Below, in pieces: positions 1 through 7,500 of a stretch of DNA of 10,869 nucleotides. The notes under the pieces are model-generated. The model was given only the letters and a program-made list of their open reading frames with translations, did no database searches and had not been told where the DNA came from. The stretch is from an uncultured Bacteroidales bacterium (GTDB lineage: Bacteria; Bacteroidota; Bacteroidia; Bacteroidales; Bacteroidaceae): NCBI GenBank assembly GCA_902803195.1, contig CADCOX010000410.1, positions 1 through 10,869 of the forward strand. The letters are read 5' to 3'. Every line of letters begins with the position of its first letter. Within the stretch, counting starts at the first letter, position 1. Both the position numbers and the translations under genes were made by a program.

Positions 1-1494
1 GGCATGCTCTACGCCGACGGCCGCTATCATGTGTTCTTCCAGAAGAATGCCAACGGCCCCTACATGGCTCGCCTCCATTGGGGTCATCTCTCCAGCGCAA
101 ATCTCTACGACTGGCGCGAGGAACCCATAGCCATCGCCCCGGGTGAGAGCTACGACATCAAGGGCTGCTGGAGCGGTTGCGCCTACGATGCTGGCGGCAC
201 GCCTACGGTGCTCTATACAGCCGTCGACAACGCCCGGGCCACCATCGTGCAGGCAACGGCCAAGGATGGCGTTCTCAACACTTGGCAGAAGCAAGGCGTC
301 ATCATCAACGGCCGCCCATCGGGACTCAGCGACGACTTCCGCGACCCCTATTACTTCGAGGCCGGCGGACAGAAATACATCATCGTCGGAACCAGCAAGA
401 ACGGCATCGGCGCCTGCACATTGCACAAGTACTCCGGCGGCTCGTGGACGAACGACGGCGACATCTTCTTCAGAGGAGGCGACCGCAACCAGCACGGCAC
501 ATTCTGGGAGATGCCTAACGTGACACCCCTCTCGGACGGACGCTACCTGTTCACCTGCACGCCCTTAGGCACAGGCGTAGGCGTACGAACCCTCTGCTGG
601 GTCGGCAGCATCGACGGCGACGGCCATTTCCAGCCTGCAGCAGGCGGCGTTCAGACGTTGGAGCTGGGCGGCATCAGTCGCGACGGCTACGGCTTGCTCT
701 CGCCCACCATCTACCGCCACGGCGACAAGACGCTCCTCATGGGCATCGTCCCCGACAAACTGCCCACGCAGACCAACTACGAGATGGGCTATGCCCACTT
801 GCTCTCCTTGCCGCGCGAGGTCAACGTCGACGCCAGCGGACAGCTCGTCCAGCGCCCCTATAGCGGCCTCACCGCCATGCGTTCGCAAACCACTTTCGCC
901 CAGCAGCTGACGCTCAACGGTTCGCAATCGCTCGCGCCCGTCAGCGGCCGTCAGTTGGAACTCCTCGGCACCTTCACTGTAGGCACAGGGCAGATGGGTT
1001 TCCGCTTCCTCAAGCAGGGCGATCATGCAGCCCAGCTCACCTACGACGCGGCCCGTGGCACCATTACCCTCGACCTCACCACCCTCGCGCGCACGCAGAA
1101 TGATAATGGTGTCTACGGCGGCACCTACACAGCCTCGCTCCCCGTCCGACCAGCAGCAGGCGAGCAACTGAAGCTCCACGTCTTCGTGGACGGCAGCATC
1201 GCCGACATCTTCGTGTCCGACCGCTGGGCCTTCTCCGTCCGCCTCTTCCCGACTGATGCTGAGGCTATTGAAGCCGAGGCTTTCGCCACCGAACCCACAA
1301 CGGCCACGTTGCAAGCCTGGACGCTCGATGCCGGACAGAGTGCCGACGGCATACATGATGAATTGAGTATGGACAATGGCCGATGGACAATGGGCAATGG
1401 TGCCTGTTTTGATCTGAGCGGCCGCAGCGTCGCCGACCTCCAGCAGGCAAAAGGCATCATCATCGTTGATGGCAAAAAGGTAATCAACCGCTAA
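1..1494 (+). CDS. GH32 fructan hydrolase (levanase/inulinase/beta-fructosidase type), 5'-truncated by window edge
   Basis: This gene encodes a glycoside hydrolase family 32 enzyme, which cleaves beta-fructosidic bonds in levan, inulin or sucrose-type sugars with retention. The frame is open from base 1, and the first codon (Gly) fits the last residue of the family's NDPNG motif, so the nucleophile Asp and the export signal lie just upstream, outside the window. Visible family motifs are HWGH near 76-87, the WSGCA equivalent of FSGS near 169-183, FRDP with the transition-state Asp at 343-345, and the acid/base Glu at 508-510. The acid/base motif reads WEMPN rather than the usual ECP. LPREV...QRP (about 808-858) marks the end of the five-bladed propeller, and the beta-sandwich domain with FVDGS (about 1183-1197) follows. 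The last ~28 codons resemble a short Prevotella type IX secretion tail (DLSGR...VDGKKVINR). The linker before that tail is encoded by a 7-bp tandem repeat. Family assignment is firm; whether it acts on levan or inulin, endo or exo, cannot be read from this sequence. Confidence 0.93.
   Translation, partial: GMLYADGRYHVFFQKNANGPYMARLHWGHLSSANLYDWREEPIAIAPGESYDIKGCWSGCAYDAGGTPTVLYTAVDNARATIVQATAKDGVLNTWQKQGVIINGRPSGLSDDFRDPYYFEAGGQKYIIVGTSKNGIGACTLHKYSGGSWTNDGDIFFRGGDRNQHGTFWEMPNVTPLSDGRYLFTCTPLGTGVGVRTLCWVGSIDGDGHFQPAAGGVQTLELGGISRDGYGLLSPTIYRHGDKTLLMGIVPDKLPTQTNYEMGYAHLLSLPREVNVDASGQLVQRPYSGLTAMRSQTTFAQQLTLNGSQSLAPVSGRQLELLGTFTVGTGQMGFRFLKQGDHAAQLTYDAARGTITLDLTTLARTQNDNGVYGGTYTASLPVRPAAGEQLKLHVFVDGSIADIFVSDRWAFSVRLFPTDAEAIEAEAFATEPTTATLQAWTLDAGQSADGIHDELSMDNGRWTMGNGACFDLSGRSVADLQQAKGIIIVDGKKVINR
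1355..1403 (+). repeat. Seven-unit 7-bp tandem array inside the GH32 coding sequence
   Basis: Seven consecutive heptamers of the form ATGGACA or a variant run without a break. The unit ATGGACA occurs exactly at 1369-1375 and 1383-1389. The array encodes the linker from His to Ala (HDELSMDNGRWTMGNGA) between the beta-sandwich domain and the C-terminal tail. Because 7 is not a multiple of 3, gain or loss of one unit would shift the frame and remove the tail. The style matches the intergenic arrays elsewhere in this window. Confidence 0.8.
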
Positions 1495-1497
1495 TTT

Positions 1498-1622
1498 GAA
1501 GGACGAAAGGGCGAAAGGCGGAAAGCGGAATCTCGGAATATCGAAATATCGAAATGTCGAAATATCGTAATTCCGTAATATAGAAATATCGAAGTCTCGA
1601 AATATCGAAAAGCGAAGTCTCG
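1498..1622 (+). repeat. 8-bp tandem array, consensus AAATATCG, after the GH32 stop codon
   Basis: Starting four bases after the GH32 stop codon, the sequence is periodic at 8 bp for about 125 bases. The first units are of the AAAGGGCG type (1498-1527, some 7 bp long). The rest drift to AAATATCG, which occurs exactly at 1544-1551, 1560-1567, 1584-1591 and 1600-1607, with AAGTCTCG at 1592-1599 and 1615-1622. There are no spacers and no strong hairpin. The array fills most of the GH32-DUF1573 gap; the remainder (1623-1675) is pyrimidine-rich with no recognizable promoter. Confidence 0.85.
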
Positions 1623-1675
1623 CCCCCGCTATCCTGAAATCTTTCCCTCCCGCCCCTTAATCTCCCTCCTCGCTT

Positions 1676-2326
1676 ATGCTCGCTGACACGCTCGCCGTCA
1701 TCGGCCTTGCAACCCTTTCCCTCGGCACCATCCGCGAAGCTGATGGCCCCGTGGAGCGCACCTTCCTCCTGCGCAACGAAGGTGAGCACGCCCTCTGCCT
1801 CCGACAGGGCTACACCTCCTGCGGCTGTACGACGATAGCCTTCGCTCAGGACAGCTGCATCGCTGCGGGCGACACGACAGCCGTCACCCTGCGCTTCAAT
1901 CCTCGGGGCAAGAGTGGCGAGTTCTTCGAGACGGGGACGCTCGTCTATCAGAGCTCATCGTCGCCTTCAGGCACCAGCAGGCCTCATGTGACGCTCTCGC
2001 TCGAGGGCACCTGTCTCTCCTCCGAGGAATCCCTTGCGCAGCAGTTCCCCGTCCGCGTCAAGGAGTCCTTATGGCTGAGTGCCAATCGTTTCGACCTCGG
2101 CATCATGATGGCGGGTGAGTCGAAGGAGCGCGGTGTGGTCGTCCTGCATCGAGGCGAGAAAGGCGACGACAATCAGACCTACGACCGCCAGGAACGCGTC
2201 ACCGTCCGGTTCGCTGTCGATGCTCAGACGCCGAAAGGCCTGCAACACGTACAGCAGCCCATCCGCGTACAACACAGAGGCCAGACCGTCAGCATCCCCA
2301 TCACCCTCGATGTCCTCGTGAAATAA
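1676..2326 (+). CDS. DUF1573 domain protein (Ig-like fold), apparently without a signal peptide
   Basis: The 216-residue product matches the DUF1573 pattern common in Bacteroidetes: LGTIREADGPVERTF (about 16-30), then TSCGCT (47-52), then RFNPRGKSGEF (73-83). These are beta-sandwich domains of unproven function, usually exported or lipid-anchored. A second, weaker Ig-like segment covers roughly 130-216, with strands around FDLGIMMAGESKERGVVVL. The ATG at 1676 is the only start available, because an in-frame TAA lies at 1658-1660 with no start codon between. The domain therefore begins almost at residue 1 and no export signal is visible, which is odd for this family. Either the protein stays in the cytoplasm, the 5' end has been lost, or there is a frame error upstream. 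No promoter is visible in front, so read-through from GH32 is possible. A role in fructan use is not established. Confidence 0.72.
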   Translation: MLADTLAVIGLATLSLGTIREADGPVERTFLLRNEGEHALCLRQGYTSCGCTTIAFAQDSCIAAGDTTAVTLRFNPRGKSGEFFETGTLVYQSSSSPSGTSRPHVTLSLEGTCLSSEESLAQQFPVRVKESLWLSANRFDLGIMMAGESKERGVVVLHRGEKGDDNQTYDRQERVTVRFAVDAQTPKGLQHVQQPIRVQHRGQTVSIPITLDVLVK

Positions 2327-2418
2327 GCCCCCGAAAGCCCTTTATTCGCCACAATACTTTCAAGAATACTTACTATTATAAGAAAAGTTAGGCTGTTTCG
2401 TCCATTTTCTCCGAATTC

Positions 2419-2452
2419 TTTGCGATTTTTGAGAGAACAATTGCTATCTTTG
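2419..2452 (+). promoter_or_regulatory. Bacteroidetes-type promoter for the regulator gene
   Basis: TATCTTTG at 2445-2452 matches the TAnnTTTG -7 element of Bacteroidetes primary-sigma promoters. TTTG at 2419-2422 lies 22 bases upstream, close to the usual -33 spacing. Transcription would start near 2457-2460 and leave a leader of about 25 bases before the ATG at 2483. This gives the regulator a promoter independent of GH32 and DUF1573 and rules out the upstream TTG start at 2420. Confidence 0.7.
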
Positions 2453-2482
2453 CCGCTGAAAACCTTAAAACGACAAAGAACA

Positions 2483-4036
2483 ATGCGCAGAGCGATTGGA
2501 AGTTTTTTTCTCATTCTATTCATGCTATTCATGGGCGCTTGCTCCCGTGAAGGACGTCCGTATCGTATTGCGGTCTCGCAATGCGCTTCAGGCCAATGGC
2601 GCGAGAAAGTGAACAGCGAGATGCTGGCTGCTCAGCACTTGTATGACCATCATGCTGAAGTGAGCGTCGCCTGCGCCTATGATGATACGCAACTGCAGAT
2701 TCGTCAGATCGACAGCCTCGCCGCTTCTGGCATCGACCTGCTGGTGGTCGCTCCTACCGAGTCAGCGCCTATTGCCGAAGCCATAGGCCGCGTGCGGGCC
2801 GCAGGCATTCCCGTCATCTTCTTCGACCGCAAGGCATCGACCGACGACTACACCGCCTTCATCGGTGGCGACAACGTCGAAGCCGGACGGACGGTAGGCG
2901 AATACGTCTCCACACTCTCGTCGCCCGTAGAGCGGTTTCGGCCAAGTGGACGTCCCAAAGTGTTGGAGATCACAGGCGCCATGAGCAGTTCGCCGGCCCA
3001 AGAGCGCCACGAAGGGTTCGCCAGCGCTATGCTCAGGCATCCAGAGATGGACTACACCTGCGCCGAGGGCGACTGGACGTCCGACAAAGCCTGCATCATC
3101 GTCGAGAAACTCATACGAGCCGGGAATCGCCCCGACATCGTCTTTTGCCACAACGACGGGATGGCGACAGGCGTCTACAAAGCTGTCGTAGAGACCGGCC
3201 TGGAAGGACAGATCAAGATACTCGGCATCGACGGAATGCCCTACGAGGGCCTGGAGTACGTCAAGCTGGGGCATCAGGTCGGCACCTATGTCTATCCCAC
3301 TCACGGCGAAGAGGTCATCCGCCTGGCGCTGGATATCCTTATGGGCAAGCCCTACGAACGCGAGAACGTACTGCAAGGCATGATGGTGACGCCTGATAAC
3401 GTCGACCTCATCGCCCTCAACAGCCGCGAGCTCTTGAAGCAGAACGACAACCTGATCACGATAGAGGACAAGCTGGAGCGTTACTTCGGGCTGGTGGGCA
3501 TTCAGAACAAGATCATCCTGGCCGCTGTCGTCACCATCCTCCTGCTCATCACGGCCTTCATCCTCATCCTGCGCGCCCTCATCCAGACGCGTAAGACCAT
3601 CCGCAAGCGCCAGCAGGTGAACGAGGAGCAGACGCTCTTCTACACCGACGCCAGCGCGCGCAGACTCCATGACATCTTCGACCGCCCCGACGACGACTTG
3701 CCTCCACCCCGAACGCAAGACATGATCTTCGCCGAACAATTGAACGAGGCCGTCCGCAAGCACATGTCCAACCCCAACCTGAAGATGGACGAGTTGGGCG
3801 ACGAACTGGGACTGAGCCGCGTGCAGCTCTATCGCAAGGTGAAAGCCATCACGGGGCAGTCGCCAGTGGAACTCTTGCGGCAGATGCGCCTGCAGCGAGC
3901 CTATGCCCTCTTGCAGAGCACCAATAAGACCGTGCAGGAGATTGCATTCGAGGTCGGCTTCAACACGCCCGGCTATTTCTCCAAATGCTTCCGTGAGCAG
4001 TTCGGCAAATATCCCACCGAGCTGAGGGAAGGGTGA
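2483..4036 (+). CDS. Membrane-spanning regulator: periplasmic sugar-binding domain - TM helix - AraC-type HTH, no kinase
   Basis: This gene encodes a predicted 517-residue one-protein sugar sensor and transcription activator. Residues 1-20 are hydrophobic and end in FMGAC, which could be a lipobox (Cys20) or an uncleaved membrane anchor. Residues about 25-315 form a LacI/RbsB-like type 1 periplasmic-binding domain. Positions matching RbsB ligand contacts are kept: Asp115-Arg116 (FFDRK), Arg175 (QERHEGF), Asn224 (CHNDG) and Asp250 (GIDG). A helical connector leads to one transmembrane helix (343-366) followed by a basic stretch, placing the C terminus in the cytoplasm. Residues about 418-514 are an AraC-type double HTH (LGLSRVQLYRKVKAITGQSP; EVGFNTPGYFSKCF) of the kind found at the end of hybrid two-component systems. 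The roughly 50 residues between membrane and HTH leave no room for HisKA, HATPase or receiver domains. The ATG at 2483 is preferred because the promoter lies directly before it. Likely ligand is fructose or a short fructo-oligosaccharide, inferred from GH32 next door. E. coli XylR shares the domain pair but is cytosolic. Confidence 0.88.
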   Translation: MRRAIGSFFLILFMLFMGACSREGRPYRIAVSQCASGQWREKVNSEMLAAQHLYDHHAEVSVACAYDDTQLQIRQIDSLAASGIDLLVVAPTESAPIAEAIGRVRAAGIPVIFFDRKASTDDYTAFIGGDNVEAGRTVGEYVSTLSSPVERFRPSGRPKVLEITGAMSSSPAQERHEGFASAMLRHPEMDYTCAEGDWTSDKACIIVEKLIRAGNRPDIVFCHNDGMATGVYKAVVETGLEGQIKILGIDGMPYEGLEYVKLGHQVGTYVYPTHGEEVIRLALDILMGKPYERENVLQGMMVTPDNVDLIALNSRELLKQNDNLITIEDKLERYFGLVGIQNKIILAAVVTILLLITAFILILRALIQTRKTIRKRQQVNEEQTLFYTDASARRLHDIFDRPDDDLPPPRTQDMIFAEQLNEAVRKHMSNPNLKMDELGDELGLSRVQLYRKVKAITGQSPVELLRQMRLQRAYALLQSTNKTVQEIAFEVGFNTPGYFSKCFREQFGKYPTELREG

Positions 4037-4047
4037 GAAGTGGAGAA

Positions 4048-4119
4048 GTTGAAAGGTTGAAAGGTTGAAAAGTTGAAAGGTTGAATAGTTGAAAAGTTGA
4101 AATGTTGAAAGGTTGAAAA
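4048..4119 (+). repeat. Nine-unit 8-bp tandem array, consensus GTTGAAAG
   Basis: Nine uninterrupted octamers start 12 bases after the regulator stop codon. All begin GTTGAA, and only the last two bases vary (AG, AA, TA or AT). Partly matching bases at 4037-4047 suggest decayed units before the array. The sequence has strong purine bias on the coding strand, and its complement is the FQLFNLSTFQLFN-type frame that often appears as spurious proteins in Bacteroidales annotations. Confidence 0.9.
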
Positions 4120-4121
4120 GT

Positions 4122-4136
4122 TCTTCGCAGCGAAGA
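4122..4136 (+). other. Short palindrome interrupting the 8-bp arrays
   Basis: TCTTCGC and GCGAAGA face each other across one base, so a transcript could form a six-pair hairpin with a CAG loop. It sits between the main array (ending 4119) and the second block (starting 4156). There is no T-run, so it is not a standard terminator. It could be an inserted element or a site around which the array broke. Confidence 0.45.
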
Positions 4137-4155
4137 GGCCAAGCAGAGCGGAGAA

Positions 4156-4187
4156 GTTGAAAGGTTGAGAAGCTGAAAGGTTGAAAG
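4156..4187 (+). repeat. Four-unit 8-bp array, same family (GTTGAAAG)
   Basis: Four octamers follow one another, with GTTGAAAG exact at 4156-4163 and 4180-4187 and two variant units between. It is separated from the main array by 36 bases that include the palindrome, and looks like the same array after interruption. Confidence 0.85.
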
Positions 4188-4208
4188 CGCCTCAATCGTT
4201 CGATAGCG

Positions 4209-4229
4209 CTTGGCGATTCAGTCGCCGAG
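4209..4229 (+). other. Stem-loop, 8-pair stem with 5-base loop
   Basis: CTTGGCGA (4209-4216) pairs with TCGCCGAG (4222-4229), with one T-G wobble, around the loop TTCAG. It lies downstream of the regulator gene, after the repeats, so it might protect or end the regulator mRNA. No U-rich tail follows, so intrinsic termination is not supported. Confidence 0.4.
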
Positions 4230-4266
4230 TATCCCTCTGCCGACAGCGGAAAAATTGCCTGAAATA

Positions 4267-4298
4267 ATTGAAATGTTGAGGCGACGAAGGATTGAAGC
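4267..4298 (+). repeat. Four diverged 8-bp units (decayed array)
   Basis: Four octamers with ATTGAAAT-like sequence (4267-4274, 4275-4282, 4283-4290, 4291-4298) keep the 8-bp period of the arrays upstream but match less well. The third unit is far from consensus. This suggests that most of 4037-4300 derives from repeat growth. Confidence 0.5.
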
Positions 4299-4449
4299 GT
4301 CAATTTATCACGTGTTGGCTCGTCAGCCAGCTTGAAGCGGGATTTTCGCGCAGAATCACATGATTGTTTCATTCCGTTCGATAAAACGAAACGTACTTTA
4401 TAGTCAACATTTCATGCGATGTATCAATTTTGCGCACCTCTGAACGATA

Positions 4450-4485
4450 TTTGTTAGGGCTCGTATGCGTTCAACGTTACTTTTG
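4450..4485 (+). promoter_or_regulatory. Candidate susC operon promoter
   Basis: TACTTTTG at 4478-4485 fits the Bacteroidetes -7 element TAnnTTTG. The best -33 match, TTTG at 4450-4453, is 24 bases upstream, somewhat too far, as might be expected for a promoter that needs an activator. Transcription would start near 4490, giving an AT-rich leader of about 50 bases before the susC ATG. The leader has no Shine-Dalgarno sequence, which is normal in this phylum. Confidence 0.65.
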
Positions 4486-4542
4486 TGGCAGATTTTACCA
4501 TTTATTATAAAATAACAAAACTAATTCTTAACCCTAACAACA

Positions 4543-7500
4543 ATGCAAAAGCTAAGACGATTGTTGATGAGCTTCGCGCTCATTCTTGCCGGCACCACGC
4601 TGTGGGCGCAGCAAGTAGACATTCACGGCACCGTGCTCGACGACCTCGGCGAAGGGCTGCCCGGTGCGACGGTGAAAGAGAAAGCCAATGCTAACAACGG
4701 CACGCTGACCGACATCGACGGTAACTTCACGCTGAAAGTGGAGAAAGGTGCCATCCTGGTCATCTCCTTCATGGGCTTCGACACCCAGGAGGTTGAGGCT
4801 AAGGACGGCATGACCGTAACGATGGGCGAGAACATTGCCGACATGAACGAACTCGTCGTGACGGGCTACCAGGTGCAGCGCAAGGCTGACTTGACAGGAG
4901 CCGTCTCGGTGGTCAGCGTCGACGAGCTGGCCAAGCAGAACGAGAACAACCCCATCAAGGCCATGCAAGGCCGCGTGCCGGGCATGAACATCTCGGCCGA
5001 TGGTAATCCCTCCGGCGCTGCTACCGTGCGCATTCGCGGTATCGGTACGCTGAACAACAACGACCCGCTCTACATTATCGATGGCGTCCCCACGAAAGCC
5101 GGCATGCACGAGCTCAACGGCAACGACATCGAGTCGATTCAAGTGCTGAAGGACGCAGCCTCCGCTTCTATTTATGGTAGCCGCGCTGCCAACGGCGTCA
5201 TCATCATCACCACCAAACGCGGCAAGGAAGGCAAGGTGAAGATTGACTTCGACGCCAGCGTCGCCATGCAGACCTATGCCAACCGCATGGAAGTGCTCAA
5301 CGCCAAGCAGTTCGGACAAGTCATGTGGCAAGGCTACGTCAACGATGGCCTCGACCCCAACATGAACGGCCTGGGCTACCATTACGACTGGACCTACAAC
5401 CAGCGGGGCGTTCCCGTCCTCAACGGCATCACGATGAGCAAATACCTCGACGCAGCTGGCACTACTCCCGCTGCCGACACCGACTGGTTCGACCAGACTA
5501 CGCGCACGGGCGTAGTACAGAAATATGATGTCTCGCTGAGCAACGGCTCCGAGAAGGGCAGCAGCTTCTTCTCCCTCGGCTACTACAAGAACCTCGGCAT
5601 CATCAAGCACTCCGACTTCAACCGCTTCTCGGCCCGCATGAACAGCGACTACAAGCTCTTGAAGATCAACGATCGCGACATCATCACCGTGGGCGAGCAC
5701 TTCACCGTCAACCGCACCAGCGAGGTGCAGGCTCCCGGCGGCTTCCTCGAGAACGTTCTTCAGTTCAACCCCTCGCTGCCCGTCTACACGACCGATGGCA
5801 GCTTCGCAGGACCCGTCGGCGGCTATCCCGACCGTGAGAACCCCCTCGCACGCCTCACCCGCAATGCCGACAACCGCTACACCTATTGGCGCATGTTCGG
5901 CGATGCGTTCATCAACATCAACCCCTTCAAGAACTTCAACGTGAAGAGCACCTTCGGTCTCGACTACGCTCAGAAGCAGCAGCGCATCTTCACCTATCCC
6001 ATCACCGAGGGCACCGTCGCCAACGCCACGAATGCCGTCGAGCCCAAGCAGGAGCATTGGACGAAGTGGATGTGGAACGCCGTAGCATCCTACAGCTTCG
6101 AGGCTGGCAAGAACCACTTCGACGCGCTGGCTGGTGTCGAGCTCAACCGCGAGGACGACAGCTGGTTAAGCGCCAAGGCTTACGACTTTGCTGTGCTGAA
6201 TCCCGATTACATGTGGCCGAATGCCGCTGTGGGTGAGGCCGAAGCCTATGGTTCTGCCGAAGGCTACTCCCTCGTCTCCTTCTTCGCCAAGGCCAACTAC
6301 AACTTCGACAACCGCTATCTGGCCAGCCTCACCGTTCGTCACGACGGCAGCTCGCGCTTCGGCAAGAACAGCCGCTACGGTACCTTCCCCTCCGTCAGCG
6401 CAGGTTGGCGCATCAGTCAGGAGAAATTCATGGAGAACATCGGTTGGCTCGACGACCTGAAGCTGCGCGCCAGCTGGGGTCAGACCGGTAACCAGGAGAT
6501 CAGCAACCTCGCCCGCTACACCCTCTTCGTGAGCAACTACGGCGAGGCTGGCTTCGGCGGACAGAGCTACGGCACCAGCTACGACATCGCCGGCACCAAC
6601 GGCGGTCAGCAGCTCGCCAGCGGCTTCAAGCGCGACCAGTTGGGCAACGACGACCTGAAGTGGGAGACGACGACGCAGACGAACCTCGGTTTCGACTTCG
6701 GCCTGCTGCGCAACGCCCTCTACGGCTCCTTCGAGTGGTACTACAAGAAGACCACCGACATCCTCGTCTACATGCCCGGTATCGGCGTCATGGGCGAAGG
6801 CTCCAGCCAGTGGATCAATGCTGGCGAGATGGAGAACAAGGGTATCGAACTGAATGTAGGCTATCGCGGCAAGGCTGGCGACTTCAGCTACGACCTCGCC
6901 GGCAACATCGGCACTTATCGCAACAAGGTGACCAAGCTGCCCGAGACCATCGCAGCCAAAGGCACCTTCGGCGGTAATGGCGTCGAGAGCGTCGTCGGTC
7001 ATCCGATGGGCGCACAAGTGGGCTACGTCTACGACGGCATCTTCAAGAGCCAGGACGAGATCGACAACCACGCCACACAGAACGGAGCCGGACTCGGTCG
7101 CATCCGCTGGAAGGACCTCAACGCAGACGGCATCATCAACGAGAAGGACCAAGAGTGGATCTACTCGCCCGTGCCCGACTTCTCATGGGGCTTGAACGTC
7201 TACCTGCAGTATAAGGATTGGGACTTCACGATGTTCTGGCAGGGCATTCAGGGCGTCGACGTCATCAGCGACCTCAAGCGCGAGACCGACCTCTGGAGCG
7301 GACTGAACATCTCCAACCTGAACAAAGGCCAGCGTCTGCTCGATGCCTGGAATCCCACCAACAACTCCTCCAACATCCCCGCTATCAGCGTGATGGACAA
7401 CAACAACGAGAAGCGCGTCAGCTCCTACTTCGTCGAGAACGGCAGCTTCGCTAAGCTGCGCACCATCCAGCTCGGCTACAACGTTCCCTCGAAGGCCCTC

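Larger units (their letters stand above)
4037..4542 (+). other. 506-bp intergenic region between regulator and susC
   Basis: The first half (4037-4300) is repeat-derived DNA with three blocks of 8-bp units and small hairpins. The second half (4301-4542) is AT-rich and unique, and carries the susC promoter and leader. ATGCG occurs at 4414-4418 and 4465-4469, each followed by TCAA (at 4424 and 4471). This loose direct repeat is a weak candidate for AraC-type binding. I see no RNA gene, no T-run terminator and no convincing small ORF. The minus-strand reading frame through the repeats encodes only low-complexity FNLSTFQL-like sequence. Confidence 0.75.

Noticed and set aside
1654..1683. Possible signal peptide for the DUF1573 protein in another frame (reads PLISLLAYA just before the domain)
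   Set aside because: That frame has no start codon back to its stop at 1576 and ends at 1684, so a frameshift and an unusual start would both be needed. It was noted only because the residues look like a cleavage region.
2327..2418. Intrinsic terminator after the DUF1573 gene
   Set aside because: No GC-rich stem followed by a T-run could be found; the short complementary pieces near 2356-2390 are imperfect and AT-rich.
2420..2482. Earlier TTG start for the regulator, adding 21 residues
   Set aside because: It overlaps the promoter's -33 element and lies before the likely transcription start, and it would put a charged stretch before the hydrophobic signal segment.
4037..4300. CRISPR array
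   Set aside because: Units are 8 bp and directly adjacent, with no spacers and no cas genes nearby.
2762..4372. Long minus-strand reading frame (536 codons) opposite the regulator and repeats
   Set aside because: It mirrors the regulator gene in GC-rich DNA and continues through the octamer arrays, giving low-complexity FNLSTFQL sequence. No family resemblance; the + strand gene explains the region.
4301..4542. Invertible promoter segment upstream of susC
   Set aside because: I looked for inverted repeats flanking the promoter and found only short imperfect matches, such as GTTTC and GAAAC near 4365-4392. No recombinase gene is present.
4552..6117. Long minus-strand reading frame (521 codons) opposite susC
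   Set aside because: Composition is Val/Ala/Asp/Leu-rich without domains, as expected from the complement of a biased coding strand; SusC on the + strand is certain.
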